A DNA stretch of 64,000 bases from Alentia gelatinosa (GCA_950022655.1 OX465583.1:16977318-17041317); one strand, 5' to 3'. Shown: positions 1-13,290, counted from the first letter of the stretch. Made by a program: numbers and translations. Notes: generated by a model from the letters alone, not told the origin.

Positions 1-296
1 CGAATGTAGTGAGGAGCAGACCTGACCAGAGTGGCATAGACATTGACAAGTCTAACTCGAGTTCGGTTTCGTATTTATCCTACCTCGTCTATGCTTTTGT
101 ATCAATTAAAAGATAAATATTGAGTCAATGACCAACATAACTTTTTTTCATAGTAGCTGACATCCTGCTCTCTGATTGGTCCATATTGTTATTACTCTAG
201 TGGCATAAAAAACACTTTATGTCACGGCCTGCCACAAATTTCCCTATGTTGAGTCTATGGCGGTTTTTTATTAGGGGTAGGATAAATCAGTGGTGG
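1..296. mobile_element. Foldback-type MITE family A, copy cut by window edge
   Basis: The window opens inside a repeat that recurs at 26520-27075 and 42470-43196. Shared landmarks are TGTAGTGAGGAGCAGACCTG, GTGGCATAGACATTGACAAG, ATAGTAGCTGACATCCTGCT and TATTAGGGGTAGGATAA. Confidence 0.7.
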
Positions 297-1194
297 ACTT
301 GTGAACACACAATCTGCACGCATGAGACACCTGTATGAACAATCACTCTTTTTTTTCATTTCTGAAGTTCATTTTGATTCCAATGCCTCCGATTATTGAA
401 TGGGGAGTGGAAAATGGGGAATACTCAGGTGGACCCATGTTGATATTGGGTGGGTGAGGGGACTGGGGAACAATCATGTGGTCCCATATTGATACTGAGT
501 GTGGGGAGGGATTGGGAACGATTATGTGGTCCCAGATTGCTACTGACTGGGGGGGGGGGGGAGGGGGGCAGGCGAGGCGAGCTGACTGGTGAAGGTGTAA
601 TATTATTTTAATATACGAATAGAATCTGGAAATTTTGCTTTTTCCCAGTGTTTACTGCTGACCCTTGATAATACAATGTCTGTAGGAGAAACACCATCGT
701 TAAATCGTCCCAGTATTTACTAACCAGTGATGAAGCAAGGTCAGAGTGTGTGATATATACATTAACAATCATTACTTTATTTCTTGAGCTCATTTTAGCT
801 CCAATGTCTTCGATTACGAACAGTGGTTAAGCTCCAAAGTCAATGATTGGTTTAGATAAAAACAAACTAACTGCGGCTGACTGGACCATACATGTGCTAT
901 TCTTACTGTGAATCTAGTATTCACAGTGCAGGGATTAATGCCTTGGGAAATCTGCCGTTGTATAAATACAGGGCCGACCACGGTGAAATGTAGAGATAAT
1001 ATTTGGGGAATGGTACAGCGGGGTGAAAGTGTAGGCTGCATGTTGTGCTGTTGTTTCTTGGTGACTCGGTGCTATTTTCACAGGCTCCAATGCCAATTAG
1101 CGTGAACTATTTCAGGGAGTTTTCCTTTAAATTAGTTTTGATGAATGACAAACCGCTCTCCACTGTTCCTATACAGGTACCTGTAGTCGTATCT
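297..1194. other. No gene seen
   Basis: GGTGGG-rich tandem words at 400-570 (CCCATATTGATACTGAGT and similar) and a poly-G tract near 550. Nothing else supportable. Confidence 0.5.
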
Positions 1195-1620
1195 CCTACG
1201 TATACCACCTACTCTTTACCCATGTATTACTTATAGCCGTACGTCACACTGTGATGTACATGGTTTGTGATCACATGACTAGGTAAATATTCGCCATTTT
1301 TAGGTACATAATAACAACAAAACAGGCTGTCTTCGTACGTCAAAATACTTGGTGAAATTATCAATCAAATATATCCCTCTACCTTCGGCAGTGGCATGTA
1401 TCTGATCAATTATTTTACCGCATATGTTTGACACATGAAAACAGTCAGCCAAGTTTTCGTATATAATGTTTGTTTGAAAAACGAGGCTTACCAAAATCTT
1501 CACGTCCTTACCCCATTCGTATATAATGTTTCCAATCAGAACCGGTCTTAAAATCAGGAAAATGAATATCGCCGACCAAACACTGCTGCCGGGTTTACAG
1601 CGCTGGCACAACGTCAATAA
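1195..1620. repeat. Dispersed repeat R, copy 1
   Basis: Words such as TATAGCCGTACGTCA, GTGATGTACA, TGTGATCACATGA and TTTTTAGGTA recur in order at 2770-3010 and, in part, at 59920-60140. Confidence 0.55.
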
Positions 1621-2044
1621 CCGAAGTCTAATCAGTCTGTTGGTTATTAGTGCGAATCAATAATCCTTCAGTAATGAGATCCCAACTACAGGTCCATGTA
1701 TTTAGTGTCTGCTAGGATTTATCAATGTTCTATGGTGATTACCAACGGAGACACTAAACAAAGCTGTACAAGCAACAACACACCATATCTGCACAACAAC
1801 ATCATTAATCTAAACCAAATTAATCTAATTAGACAAATTACCATGGTTATATCAAAACTGATTTGGAAAATTGTGAATTCGGATAGGAAATCCTTTTTAA
1901 TCTGTATCAGTCTTAACCTTTTTACGCAAAGCAACATCTGCATGGTTGGTGTAAAGATATGAGTAGTAGCAGTGACTAGAGGAGGTGGTGATTTGAGACT
2001 AAAGTTTTGAGGGGTGTGTAAGCCGGTGACTGTGTTAAAGCCTG

Positions 2045-2419
2045 CCCCCACCTACCACGATTCTGGTCCCGATTGGCCTTACGACGGCTTTCCCGACACC
2101 ATTCCGATTCTAGCGTGAGGTCTGGCAAAATCGTGGTAAGTGGAACAGGTTTCTGCGATTCACTCTACGATACCCCACGATAGGCTCAATGAAAACGCCA
2201 ATCGTAGAGGTCCCGGTAATTTCCAACATGTTGGAAATTTCGTAGCCTGTCGTTGGGTACCGTAGCCTATCGGGAAGATATCGTGGTCAGCGCGTATGAT
2301 TCACCGATTGGATCACGACAGAGGTCTACGATTCGGGGACCTCCCGATAGGTCACGATTTCGCCATTTCAAATCGTAGCGATCGGGAAGCATTACGTGGC
2401 CTATCGTGGTAGGTGGGGG
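2045..2419. mobile_element. MITE with 17-bp terminal inverted repeats
   Basis: CCCCCACCTACCACGAT (2045-2061) is the exact reverse complement of 2403-2419. A 22-bp perfect palindrome, with TTTCCAACATGTTGGAAA as its core, lies at its centre (about 2218-2239). There is no coding capacity. Confidence 0.75.
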
Positions 2420-2769
2420 TCCCCTCTTACATGAAGTGCAGTCCACCAACAGCCACGAATTCATACAAGACATCATGCTACGTAGACGCCTCTGAAGATT
2501 GGGCAGTACACTACGGTTTCCAGTGATCTTGCAATGATAACCTGGGATACTGACTTATGGCTTTTCTATCAAACCACTCGGAGAAACTTTTTAAAAAGGT
2601 ACCTGTGATATACCTGAAGGTTAGTATTGTTGGACCAAAGTAAGTCTAATTGAGCAAATTTGACGTTAAACTACCCAAAACAAACAAACAATATAGTATT
2701 TCGTATTCACAGTCACGTTCCAAATAATGAAAATAAGTAATTTTCCCTGAGATTTATTATTATAAACCT

Positions 2770-3010
2770 ATGGCCGTATGACCTACACATACTGTCTGCT
2801 GCTACCTATGACCTATAGCCGTACGTCATACGATGATGTACACGGTATGTGATCACGTGAATAGCCAGTTTTTAGGTATAGGATAATACGAAAACTGGCA
2901 TCGGGATGTGTCTGATAAATGATTTTAACGCGTATTTTTTGAGGTGCGAAGAGTGTAAGCCAGTTTCCGGGTAATACATGTATATTCTATGTTCCTGATT
3001 TTAAGGAGTG
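2770..3010. repeat. Dispersed repeat R, copy 2
   Basis: Collinear with 1195-1620: CCTATAGCCGTACGTCATAC, GATGATGTACACGG, TGTGATCACGTGA, GTTTTTAGGTATA, and a later TTCCTGATTTTAAGG. Confidence 0.55.
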
Positions 3011-5649
3011 TAGGGATCGGGCAGAAAATGCAATTCCTTCATACACTCACATACAAGTATAAACTCCCTCCATGCACTAGAAATACAAAATGTAAGATTC
3101 GAGTGGTTTACAGAGCCCATACATTTTCAATGGGGACTGTGTATGTGATAGATAATAAATTCATTCATGACATATTTGATATTCTTCATAACATAGAAAC
3201 TTGTGCCCAACTCTATTTCGAGCAGCGAAAAGAATATATATCCATTCGGCGCTCCGTAGGATGATGTCACAAAAGGTTCATCTTTGTCCGTATTCTATCC
3301 TTTTGGAATTCATGGAATCAGTAAGTGATTTCGTGATCAAAGTCATGTCATTTGAATCAAGCTTAACCACTCTCATTGGTTTCTCCTATATTATTACACA
3401 AACATATACCTAAACATATAAACACACATATTCATGAACACATACATACATACAAGACCAGCTCTAGTTACCTACCGGTTTTTACGCTCTGACACAACAC
3501 GTATATTCCTGGTGTGAGTTTCCTGCCCGCGGTGAACTCTGGATTTGAAGTCACTCCACTCTCAACTCGTTCTGATCACTACAGTGTGGGAAAGTCCTCA
3601 TGGTGGGGGATGGGCGTGGCGGGCGGTGGGCGGCGTAAATGGCGGGTGGGCGGCGGGTTGGCTTACCAGGTGGGGAGGGAGGGGGGGGGGGGTCTTCGAG
3701 GCGGCGCCCAGGACGGTGCCAATCACTCTCAATGTTCACCGTGCCGCCAGGTGGCAGGTGGAAACCCGGGCCTCGCATGCGCACAGAGCACTTCACACCG
3801 CATACAACAACAACAATAATTCGGCTCAGTTCTCAGTTCTCAGTTCTCAGAGACCACGATCGATCTGTTATCTCACTCCTGGAATAAATGCCCATAGGCT
3901 TAACATTGGGAACTCGTTCTCCATGCCCCTACGAGTATTGCGGTCCGTTCTCCATGGTCTATACCCTGTGTGCAATCCATTCTTTTAATGTGTATAGGGG
4001 TGAGATCAATACAGAAAGCAACTCGTTTTGGTCAAAGAAGTCATCTTGCAACTCTTTTGAATGCTACATGATATTCACTCGGCTGTCGCCTCGTTCATAT
4101 CACACCGCATCAAACTCGTGGAGAACGACGACTTTGACCAAAACTTATTGGTTTCTTCTTTAATATCCAAAGCGGCTTCTTGTATTCTAATCAAAGTTTT
4201 CTTTCTTGATTCTAATCCTAATTTCCATAAAAGTCTAAGTCCTTAATAATATTTTCTAGGTAACCCTATAGATAAAAAAGACAAATTATAATGCCTATAA
4301 CCACCAACTTAATTTGTATTTTTTTATTTCAATAATTTTGATACAAATGCAATCGGCTATTTTACAGGGCGCTCTTCATTGTATAGACACTGGACTGATA
4401 TAACTCAGAACATTTATAAGACAACCTCAAGTCACAAGAAAATCAACTAGTTCATTCACTGATTGAATTTAAGATTGTATCAATAGGATAGCAATGCTTA
4501 AACCCCAGCCTAAACTAGGCCTACAGGTACCAGGTGAGCTGCTCAGAGCTGCTCGTAGTTTATTAGGCGGTGATCGGAGGGACGGCGTGTGTCTGCTAGT
4601 TCTAAAAATAGCTCTATGGTTAAATCGGCCGAATGCACCCAGCAGGACTGTGAAATTACCGTAAAACTCACAAATTTAGGACTATGAAATTACAGTATAA
4701 CTGATTGATTTAGTTTGCTCCAGTCATTGAGTCATTTGGTGAAACGTACTTCGTCATACAGCCAACCAGTCAGTTGCCCTTTTTAGGATTCAAATATGTC
4801 AAACACTAGTGGGTGAATAAGGTACATGTATGTACATGTCTTTTGGTTTGAGGTGATGGGTCATGGTCAGTAACACACCATTAACATTTGGGTTTATTGA
4901 TATTTACACAGTAGCGTAGATGTTTGTATAGGTTGTATCTCCTAATGTTGAGTGCCGGCGTAAAAGGCGTAAATGACACATTTGATGAATGGGTTTAGAT
5001 AGGCCTGCACGCACGTAATGGTTGTATTGTGCATCTGGCGTAAACAGCTCACCCATGAGATGTATATGTCGGCGTAGTCACTGCAACAATATTATAGATA
5101 AGAAATAAAAATGTTTACCTACAGTCCCCTATACAAACGTACAACAGACTCCTTACACCATCACCAACCTGGCAGTCCGTCTGCTGGCCATCCGCTCTCC
5201 ATCTGCCCCGGTCTTCTTCCCTTGTCCGCCACCTGTATGCAATCCATTTACAACCTGCGCTCTATAAACAAGGTTAGGCTGAGCCACCCAGAACAATGGT
5301 GTTTTGAAAGTAAAACCTATTAAAAAACCTTTAAAAACAAAGTAATGACGATTAATATTTTCAATCAATCAAATGATAGGCCTACCCAAGAGGGTTTTAG
5401 AAAAAAATCATTGAAAAAAATTGGAAATATAAGATTAGATTTGCCATGGATTAACTAATAGCAAATGAGAAATAACCAGTGGTGATCCCTATGCGCAGAG
5501 ATCAGAATGATTGGACATTGGCGTAGAAATAAGGGTAAATAAGCATAGATAAGCGTCTACGGTGTACGTGTGCAGAAGCAGGCGCAGCCAGAACGTCCAA
5601 TATACTGGGTATATCATCGCCCGCGGTGTTTCATCTACGCGGAAATCAT
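3011..5649. other. No gene seen
   Basis: Includes a G-rich low-complexity patch at 3600-3720 and a CAGTTCTCAGTT triple at about 3830. The short open frames have no recognisable product. Confidence 0.5.
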
Positions 5650-5859
5650 GTGCACCCCTCTCATTTATAAGATCTCACACTCTTAAAGGTGTATTCTGTA
5701 TTCCAATCCAAATAAAGCCACTAGGGCGCCAAGTACACAGTATTCCCGCTAGGTGGCATCTCATAGGAATCTTTGGGCTAGTTAAGAAATCTTCTCCGTA
5801 GTGAGAACCTTGTACAGAATACCACTTAGAGACTGTGAGATCTTATGAGAGGGGTGCAC
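5650..5859. mobile_element. MITE with about 50-bp terminal inverted repeats
   Basis: The left arm 5650-5700 starts GTGCACCCCTCTCATTTATA, and the right arm 5813-5859 is its imperfect reverse complement ending GAGAGGGGTGCAC. The element is about 210 bp. Confidence 0.75.
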
Positions 5860-6555
5860 CCATATACGTAAAGCCATTGGTTCATCCTGTGTAATGAGTT
5901 CGTGTGTGCAGCAAGCTGAAAGTCCAAGTAACCTATATCCTTCCTCTATATAGCGTATCTGAGTGCGTCCCATGTTCACTAAACTGCAGTGCTAGTTTGT
6001 TTTGTTTCGTTGGCTTCTTCTTAAGCAGGTACATTAACATCCTCTGCAACCATGATACATACATCAGTATTCATCAACAGTGCATTTCATGATATGCAAT
6101 ATATACATACATTGGGTGAAATATGGTAAATGAGATGTAGTATTGATGAAACTAGGTCACATCTTTCTGAACCACAAGTAAGTTTTCTATATGTAAAGAG
6201 TCTCTTTGATCCATTTCAATACTACAATCCGGTCCAATACTACAAAACATGAGGGTTATTCCATATGTGCATCCTCCTGTAAATGTTTTTCTTCCCTAGA
6301 GAAACTCGTTTTGGGCCTACCCGTTTTTACCCGTGTTTTATGGTCTCCTCTGGTGCTTTGTTGTTTAACCTTGTCTATCCTTTGACTATCCGTGTGTCAA
6401 TTCTGTGTCATTGGTAGGGTGCAGCGGACCAAGTCCTTGTGTTTGAGAAGAGTGTCCAGCTACCCATGATCAATCACTTTAGACTGACGTACGTCTGTGA
6501 TCCCTGTGCACTGACCAGTGCTTGACATATTTGGACCAAATGCAGTTGCAGAAGT

Positions 6556-6683
6556 ACAGTAGAACCCCGCCTAACGGACACCCCGCTTAAGCGGACACCC
6601 CGCGTTAACGGACACCTTTGGTCGGAACGGTTCCCTATATTAGATGTTTAATTGACCCCGTGTAAGCGGACACCCCGCGTAAT
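6556..6683 (+). mobile_element. Partial pogo/Tc1-like MITE (CAGTAGAACCCCGC family)
   Basis: CAGTAGAACCCCGC starts the element and is followed by repeated GCGGACACC units. It is cut at about 6683 by the direct repeat that starts there. A full copy of the same family lies at 16316-16470. Confidence 0.65.
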
Positions 6684-7062
6684 AATCCACCACTGGTGCA
6701 CCTAAGAAGAATGGTTTGACTGCCATTTACCAATAACCGTTTCAGGTAATAATGTAACTACCATTTACCAATAACCGTTTCAGGTAAAAATGTATTTCTA
6801 GGTCGAAGGAATTGGACAAATTGAAAAAATAACCCGGGGAAATCTTGAAATACACGTGGAAGTGATACAGGAGAGTATTTCAAGATACACATGTATGTCT
6901 TTATTAAACATGCTTGTTCACACATTTTAGCCTATACATGCGCAAACCGAACAGATTATGTCAATGGTGGGGTGAATAGTATGTGAATATTGTAAGGAAC
7001 AACAAATCGAACATATACATACAACTTATCGGAGGCTCATGTGATATGTCATTGGCACAATG
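6684..7062 (+). repeat. 379-bp direct repeat, left copy
   Basis: Nearly identical (roughly 98%, by eye) to 7875-8253. After a short leader the unit begins TGGTGCACC and ends ATTGGCACA, so a TG..CA terminal repeat of an LTR element is possible. It holds an internal duplication of TACCATTTACCAATAACCGT and an inverted pair around CTTGAAATAC/GTATTTCAAG. Confidence 0.75.
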
Positions 7063-7449
7063 AACATGCCATTTGCTGCTAGTTATGATTAGCACAACGC
7101 TCCTCATGCACATGTTCTGAGTGTGTGAGGGGCGGGCCCTTCTGTCTAGATGGTTGAGGTTGGGGTCGGGGTCAGGAGCAGATTAAAGGAGCTACACAGC
7201 TTTAAAACATCTTTAAGCTGATTGTACACATGTAAACAGGCGATGAGGTCAAACCGGTGTGGCATTGTTAATCCAATATGTAGACCGGTGTTATTCACAT
7301 AATCTGAGCTTAGGATTGAGTGAAGATCATCCAATTTATCTAGGGATTAACCTTCAGTATATCCAATTATATCATAGCCTGTTCTATTTGACAGTGTGAT
7401 GTAATGGTGAAAGAATGCGGGTATTATTCTCTGTTATTTTGCTTCATCC

Positions 7450-7605
7450 TGATCAGTAATCCTACGGTATATCATTTACACCTATATGATATAACATTAT
7501 AATCCTATAATATGCCATATAACCTGTTATATCATATATGCCGATAATGTATCATATACGCCTATTACATATCATATAAGCATATATGATATATCATTGG
7601 GCTGT
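7450..7605. repeat. Degenerate AT-rich tandem repeat
   Basis: TATATCAT, CATATATG and similar words recur every 15-25 bp. Low-complexity sequence inside the interval between the two 379-bp repeats. Confidence 0.6.
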
Positions 7606-7874
7606 ATGTCACAGAATAGTATATCACCTGCCAGCACAGTACATATAGTAATATTATAGAAGAATATATAGTTTTAAAAACTAAATATCATATATGCTTG
7701 GGTGTATTTCAGGTGTGAGGGGTACGATCAAACCGTGGATGAGGAGGGTGGGAGCGTGGGGTGTGTGCGGAGGTGAACGGGTACACACCCAGCTTTAATC
7801 GCAGTAATAAGTCACGTGGTGCTGATTCACGTCCCTATTTTCTCCCTATTTGTCTCCATGGAAACTGGCGCCCA

Positions 7875-8253
7875 AATCCACTACTGGTGCACCTAAGAAG
7901 AATGGTTTGACTGCCATTTACCAATAACCGTTTCAGGTAAAAATGTAACTACCATTTACCAATAACCGTTTCAGGTAAAAATGTATTTCTAGGTCGAAGG
8001 AATTGGACAAATTGAAAAAATAACCCGGGGAAATCTTGAAATACACGTGGAAGTGATACAGGAGAGTATTTCAAGATACACGTGTATGTCTTTATTAAAC
8101 ATGCTTGTTCACACACTTTAGCCTATACATGCGCAAACCGAACAGATTATGTCAATGGTGGGGTGAATAATATGTGAATATTGTAAGGAACAACAATTAC
8201 AACATATACATACAACTTATCGGAGGCTCATGTGATATGTCATTGGCACAATG
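7875..8253 (+). repeat. 379-bp direct repeat, right copy
   Basis: Same length and orientation as 6684-7062, with only scattered base differences. The 812 bp between the copies has no ORF. An AT-rich stretch at 7450-7600 within it repeats TATATCAT-like words. TGGCGCCC just before this copy resembles a Lys tRNA primer site but is on the wrong side for one. Confidence 0.75.
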
Positions 8254-9556
8254 TTCCTAGTGTTTTTTTATGCAGGAGGCACACTTACGCATCTTGGTTA
8301 GAAGTATATGATACATTATGCCCACAGAATCCCTTATTGGATCAAAGGAATGTAACTACATGTATATCATTCCTGCATTTGTTCATGTGTGATTTTAAAT
8401 TGTTTCTGAAAGAAACTAAGACTTTGAAACTAAGGTTTGACAGTGATGAAGGTAATTAGGGCTGTTACCCTGATTAAACAAACGATATTTATTCAGAACA
8501 CGTCCTCGTCTATATGTACAGTATGTTCTACCAGAAATAGAACATGAAGAAGGGTAAACTACAGTTTACATATAGATTCCTTCACAATACACTGAGTCTT
8601 AACTTGTTTCTTGTAATCTAGAAATACTGTTTACTTATAGTACAGTAAATAGCTTTATTTTTTGTAAACTGCGGTATCTTCCCTATTTTATTTACACGTA
8701 TTCCATGTAGAAGTAAATCAAATAAAACCTTTCCATGTTTGTTTACAGTATATGTATTCCCGAATTCTTGGGTTGTACATCTAGGCTCTTCCTTTTCTTC
8801 ATCATCGAAAATGATTTTAATAATTTTACATACTTAATAAAACGGTTCACACTTGGTATTTCTGATATTTCTTGAATTTTAGTTTTTAAATGATTTGTAA
8901 ATGTACTACTCATCAATTTCATTCATATTAGAGCACACGGTAAGCAATACAGGACATTACAGTTTTCGCGACAGGACAGTAGTAGTGGGTTTCTTACTTT
9001 CTTTTTTGATGGTCATCTATTTAATGTAATATTTGGTTTTCAAACAGGTCCGATTCTTGTCAAGTACTTGTTGTTGGGTTTTTTTGAGAACTTACATTCT
9101 AATCAGCTATTTGTAAATTAAGTTTTAACATTGAATGAAGGATGGAAGTGATAGATGAAATGTGAACAACAATCTTTGCATTGATTTGTGATAACCTGAT
9201 AGTAACATAATCACAAGATAGCAGTAGTAGTTAATAGAGTGATACTACTAGTCATTAGATACTCAACAGAAAAACAGAGGTATGCATTCCAGACATACTT
9301 TTGGATATACAATCAGACAAATAATTTAGTTTGAATGTCAATTGTGGTTAGATCAATTCAGATTTTAAAGTTTCAATGATTAATAATGATACATGCATGT
9401 ATCTCAATTGGTGGAGGTGGGGGTAGCTATTTATATGAATAATATTTATCATGACTTTACTAACGCTCATGCCAATTACTGTATTTCTAGTAAGGAAATG
9501 GAATGTCTAACGTGTTCGGTTACCTGGGGGATAATGTTCAGCCCTGTCTGGATTTT
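8254..9556. other. No gene seen
   Basis: AT-rich intergenic sequence. TTTACTTATAGTACAGTAAA-type words near 8630 form a short inversion. Confidence 0.5.
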
Positions 9557-9639
9557 TTTTGTTTGGGTAGTTTAACGTCCAATTTTTTCAATTAGACTTT
9601 TAGATGAAATGATAGCTGATGATGAGTCCACAGGCAGAA

Positions 9640-10180
9640 TGTCCTCATTTTCAGATAATCAGTCCTGGAAAATCAAGATTTTGAAAATATTCCCTTCACA
9701 CCAGGCCTCAATAAACTATCTCAACGACGATTCCAAGACACTTCCTAAATAGAACAGTTGAAATTATGTTCCTAGGTGTGCTGGGGGTTTCTAGACAATT
9801 GGCAGATTTTAGGTCACTTTTGGTCTGGCCAGGAGTCAGACTTCCCTCATTTTCAGGGTGTTGACATGGAAATCAAGATTTTGAAATTATTTCCACCTCA
9901 ACAGGCCCTAATAAACTATTTCACCGACGATTTCAAATATGTACCTAAATGGAAGAGTAAAGACAATGTCTGTAAGTGTGCTGGGAGGTTTCCGACAATT
10001 GGCAGATTTTATGTCACTTTGGGTGCAGTCAGGAGTCAGATTTCCCTCATTTCGGGGGTTTTGACATGGGAAATCCAGATTTTGACATTTCTTACACCTC
10101 AATAGACCTTCATAAACTATTTCATCAAAAGGTCCAAGTATATACCTATACTGAGGAGTCGGAATTAAGGTGCTAAATGT
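9640..10180. repeat. 200-bp tandem satellite, about 2.5 units
   Basis: GTGTGCTGGG recurs at 9776 and 9976, exactly 200 bp apart, with matching blocks (ACAATTGGCAGATTTTA, AGGAGTCAGA, ATCAAGATTTTGAAA, AATAAACTATTTCA). A partial unit precedes the first. A reverse-complement relative lies at 49130-49400. Confidence 0.8.
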
Positions 10181-10599
10181 GGTGAACGTTTGTAGACAAA
10201 TGCAGACAATTTTTCTGAATGTTCTGATTATGCTGATGCCACCAGCGGCGACTGTGGCGATCCTGGTGGCGAAATATTGAACTAACGCCAAATGATATAG
10301 AGAATTATTATCCAGGGTGAGGACCTTATGTAAAACAATGACATAAAAAGTTAGGAGAGAGTGATTCAGAAGAATCCTGATGATAATATATATAGGCTCA
10401 CCCAAAAAAATCTGGAACAACCTTAATTCGATTTGGGAACCTAAAGGTAATAGTCCTGTGATGATTTCTTTGAATGATATTGCAGATGAACCAGAGGAGG
10501 AGTCTATGAACAATTAGTATGCTAATATTATAAATAACTTTAATAGGGCTAGTAGATGGAAATGTCAATGATTTCAAAGAATTTTATTTAACTTGGTGA

Positions 10600-11712
10600 A
10601 ATTGAGACTAGATATTTGATGCAACCCTTAGACATAGTTACATCCAGAGATGAATTTATATCAGTATTAAAAAAATTAGACTATCACAAGAGTACAGGCT
10701 TTAAGCACCTGAAAAGCCATTTTCTGAAGATGTGTTTCTTGGATAATGAGGATATTTTAAAAGAATCGGTGGAGGATGTATTTGTTTAAGAAATATACCG
10801 GACAATACTTTAAGTGTGATCATTCCGATCCCAAAAGAAGGTGATCCCAAGGACCCAGACAACTAGACATCAATTACATTATCCCATTATTTTCCAAAAT
10901 AATTGAAAAATAAATTGCATAGTATTTAATTGATTCATATGTTAGTAAACGAATATTTGTCCCCCAGTCAATTTGGTTTCCTTCCAGGACGTTCGACATC
11001 TCAATCAATTTTTACGTTGGTTAATGAAATTTAAAACCATGTTGATAATATCTAAGAAAACTGTTCTAGTTTTATACATCGATTTCCGCAGGACATTCGA
11101 TAGTGTCAACCACTCTTAATTATTGGCCAAACTTTGGAAATATAGCACAAGTAAAATCTCTATGATATTATCGAAAGTTATTTGAGTAATCGGACTCAGG
11201 TTACGAAAGTTAATCGTTCTATATCAAGTGAAGAGCATGTAACTATGGGAGTACTGCAAGGTCCCGTGTTTGGTCCACTATTGTTTGTTATTTTTATTGA
11301 TAACATCTTAAACAAGTTAGCTTTCATGAAGGCCATTAAGTATGCTGATGACTTAGTTTTAACTAAGTAAGATCTGGAACAGAAGGTATGATATTGATGA
11401 ACTACATAGATTGAATGGTATCGATTATTTGGGAAACCGAAGAAATATGCAGTTACTGAATGTGATGTATAAACTGTCTAGAAACCCCAATAATTTAGAT
11501 TGTACTATTAGGAGAACGCACAGCGATAACAAAGTAAAATTTAGGACAAATCGTATATTGTGTAGTAACTACCTACGTTCGCCCAAATATCGTGGCCAAG
11601 TTTTATGGAACCGCTTGGGTGCGGATACTCAATGTAGCGAAACCTACAAAAGTTTCAAACAAAAGGTGAAAACCATGTACTCAGTCCATGATTGGAGGCT
11701 GAATGTTTGAAT
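10600..11712 (+). mobile_element. Decayed LINE reverse transcriptase (CR1/L2-like)
   Basis: In broken frames on the plus strand one reads, in order, VLKKLDYHKSTGFKHLKS, QFGFLPGRSTSQSIF, VLYIDFRRTFDSVNH (motif A), GVLQGPVFGPLLFVIFIDNI (motif B), KYADDLVL (motif C, catalytic DD kept), and the C-terminal LWNRLGADTQCSETYKSFK. Several stops and frame changes show it is dead. Confidence 0.85.
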
Positions 11713-12061
11713 GCCATGATATAGTTATCCATTCATCTCATCATTACTACACCTAATTATGTATTTATAACTACAGACGTTTAGTACAAGATGTACCAAC
11801 TTGTGTACATGCTACTGTGTTACCCAGTGGAAGATCTAACCTAGGTTAGAACTGGAGCTTTTTGAATAAAAAAAAACTGGTTTCAGTAATACACAAGACG
11901 AAATTCTTTTACGTATCAACCAGGACCTGGATTATAGAAATGAATGGACACAATTTAAAAGGATTCAAATCAACTTTAAGAAAACCAAAGTGGTGTGGTA
12001 ATAAAAGAGCCCTGGATAGGAACCTTCTAATTGTATACAGATTGGGAATCATATGGTAATA

Positions 12062-13290
12062 GCAGTTGATGATTATAAATATTTAGGGGTTATTGTAGAT
12101 AATAAGCTGAATTTTTCCAAACACATAAACAAGATGGTGATACAAATGACAATAGCCTGACAGATCTTGAAACAAGTATGGAGGAAGTTACAAAACTATT
12201 AAACGATATCGATACCACCAAGTCATCTGGGCTTGAGATTATCACCTCCAAATACCTGAAAGATGCTCTATTGATACTAGCTCAACCTTTCACCCATCTA
12301 CTTAATTCAGCAATGAAAACTGGCATTTTCCCTGATTTATGGAAAAATGCGCTCGTAGTTCCCCTAAAGAAAGATGGAGCAAATACTAATGTTAACATGA
12401 CTCAACAATAGATTTCCTCGAAAATAATAACTTGCTAGCAGATATACAGTATGGCTTTAGGAAGAACCGCTCAACAATAGATACAATTTCAATACTCACC
12501 TCTGACATTTTTGAAGCCATCAACTCTAAACAAATAACCTTATGTATATATATTGATTTTTAAAAAGCCTTCTATACAATAGACCATCAACTTTTAATAA
12601 AAAAGAAATTAGAATTTTTGGGTATTAGTGGAATATTACTTGAATGGTACACAAATTATTTGTATAATAGGAAGCAATCAACGATTGCAAATGGTATACG
12701 CTCACCATAAAAAAATATTGTTTGTGGAGTACCACAATGTTCTATTTTGGGACCCATGCTATTTATAATATTTGTTAACGATATTGTTAGAATTTTAAAT
12801 GATAACCCTGTGAATGAGAGCACCCACCGTTTACTTTATGCAGACGACACAGTAATTTATCGATCGGGCAATGACATACAAGGAATATTACAAATACTGC
12901 AACGAGATATGAATAATTTGACGTTATTTATGGCACACCCTGGAATATCAAAATGAACCCGACAACAAATGTTAATATTTTATTAGGAGTAGATAGGATA
13001 CAGTGGGTGCCTTCATACAAATACTTAGGTGTCATAATAGATCAAAATATGAATTTTAAGTGTCACATAAATGGCCTCCTTAAGCAAGTTGGACATAAAT
13101 TGTATATTTTGAAGAAAATTAGTCCTTACCTTACTGAATTTGCCAGGATGACTATTTATAAGATTTTGATACTACCGTATATAGACTATGGTGACGTCTT
13201 TTATACTTGTTGTAATAAAACGTACCTACCAAAAGTCCAAAAAAAACTCCAGAATGCTGCCCTACGTACCATAACAAATTCTAATTCTCA
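12062..13290 (+). mobile_element. Second decayed LINE reverse transcriptase
   Basis: A YKYLGVIVDNKLNFSKHINK fragment at about 12070 precedes a fuller copy: LNDIDTTKSSGLEIITSKYL, LWKNALVVPLKKDG, YGFRKNRSTIDTISIL, a motif A with a stop, GVPQCSILGPMLFIIFVNDI, LLYADDTVIY, YKYLGVIIDQNMNFKCHING, and ILKKISPYLTEFARMTIYK. It is a different family from the copy at 10600-11712. Multiple stops and shifts interrupt it. Confidence 0.85.

Noticed and set aside
3514..3887. Overlapping G- and P-rich open frames on both strands
   Set aside because: Caused by a G-rich low-complexity patch with few stop codons; no conserved motif.
7862..7874. TGGCGCCC as a retroviral-type primer binding site
   Set aside because: It lies before the right-hand direct repeat rather than after the left-hand one, so it cannot serve as the primer site of that unit.
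9908..10513. 201-residue minus-strand open frame
   Set aside because: Half of it runs through the 200-bp satellite. No domain is recognisable and satellite units often stay open by chance.
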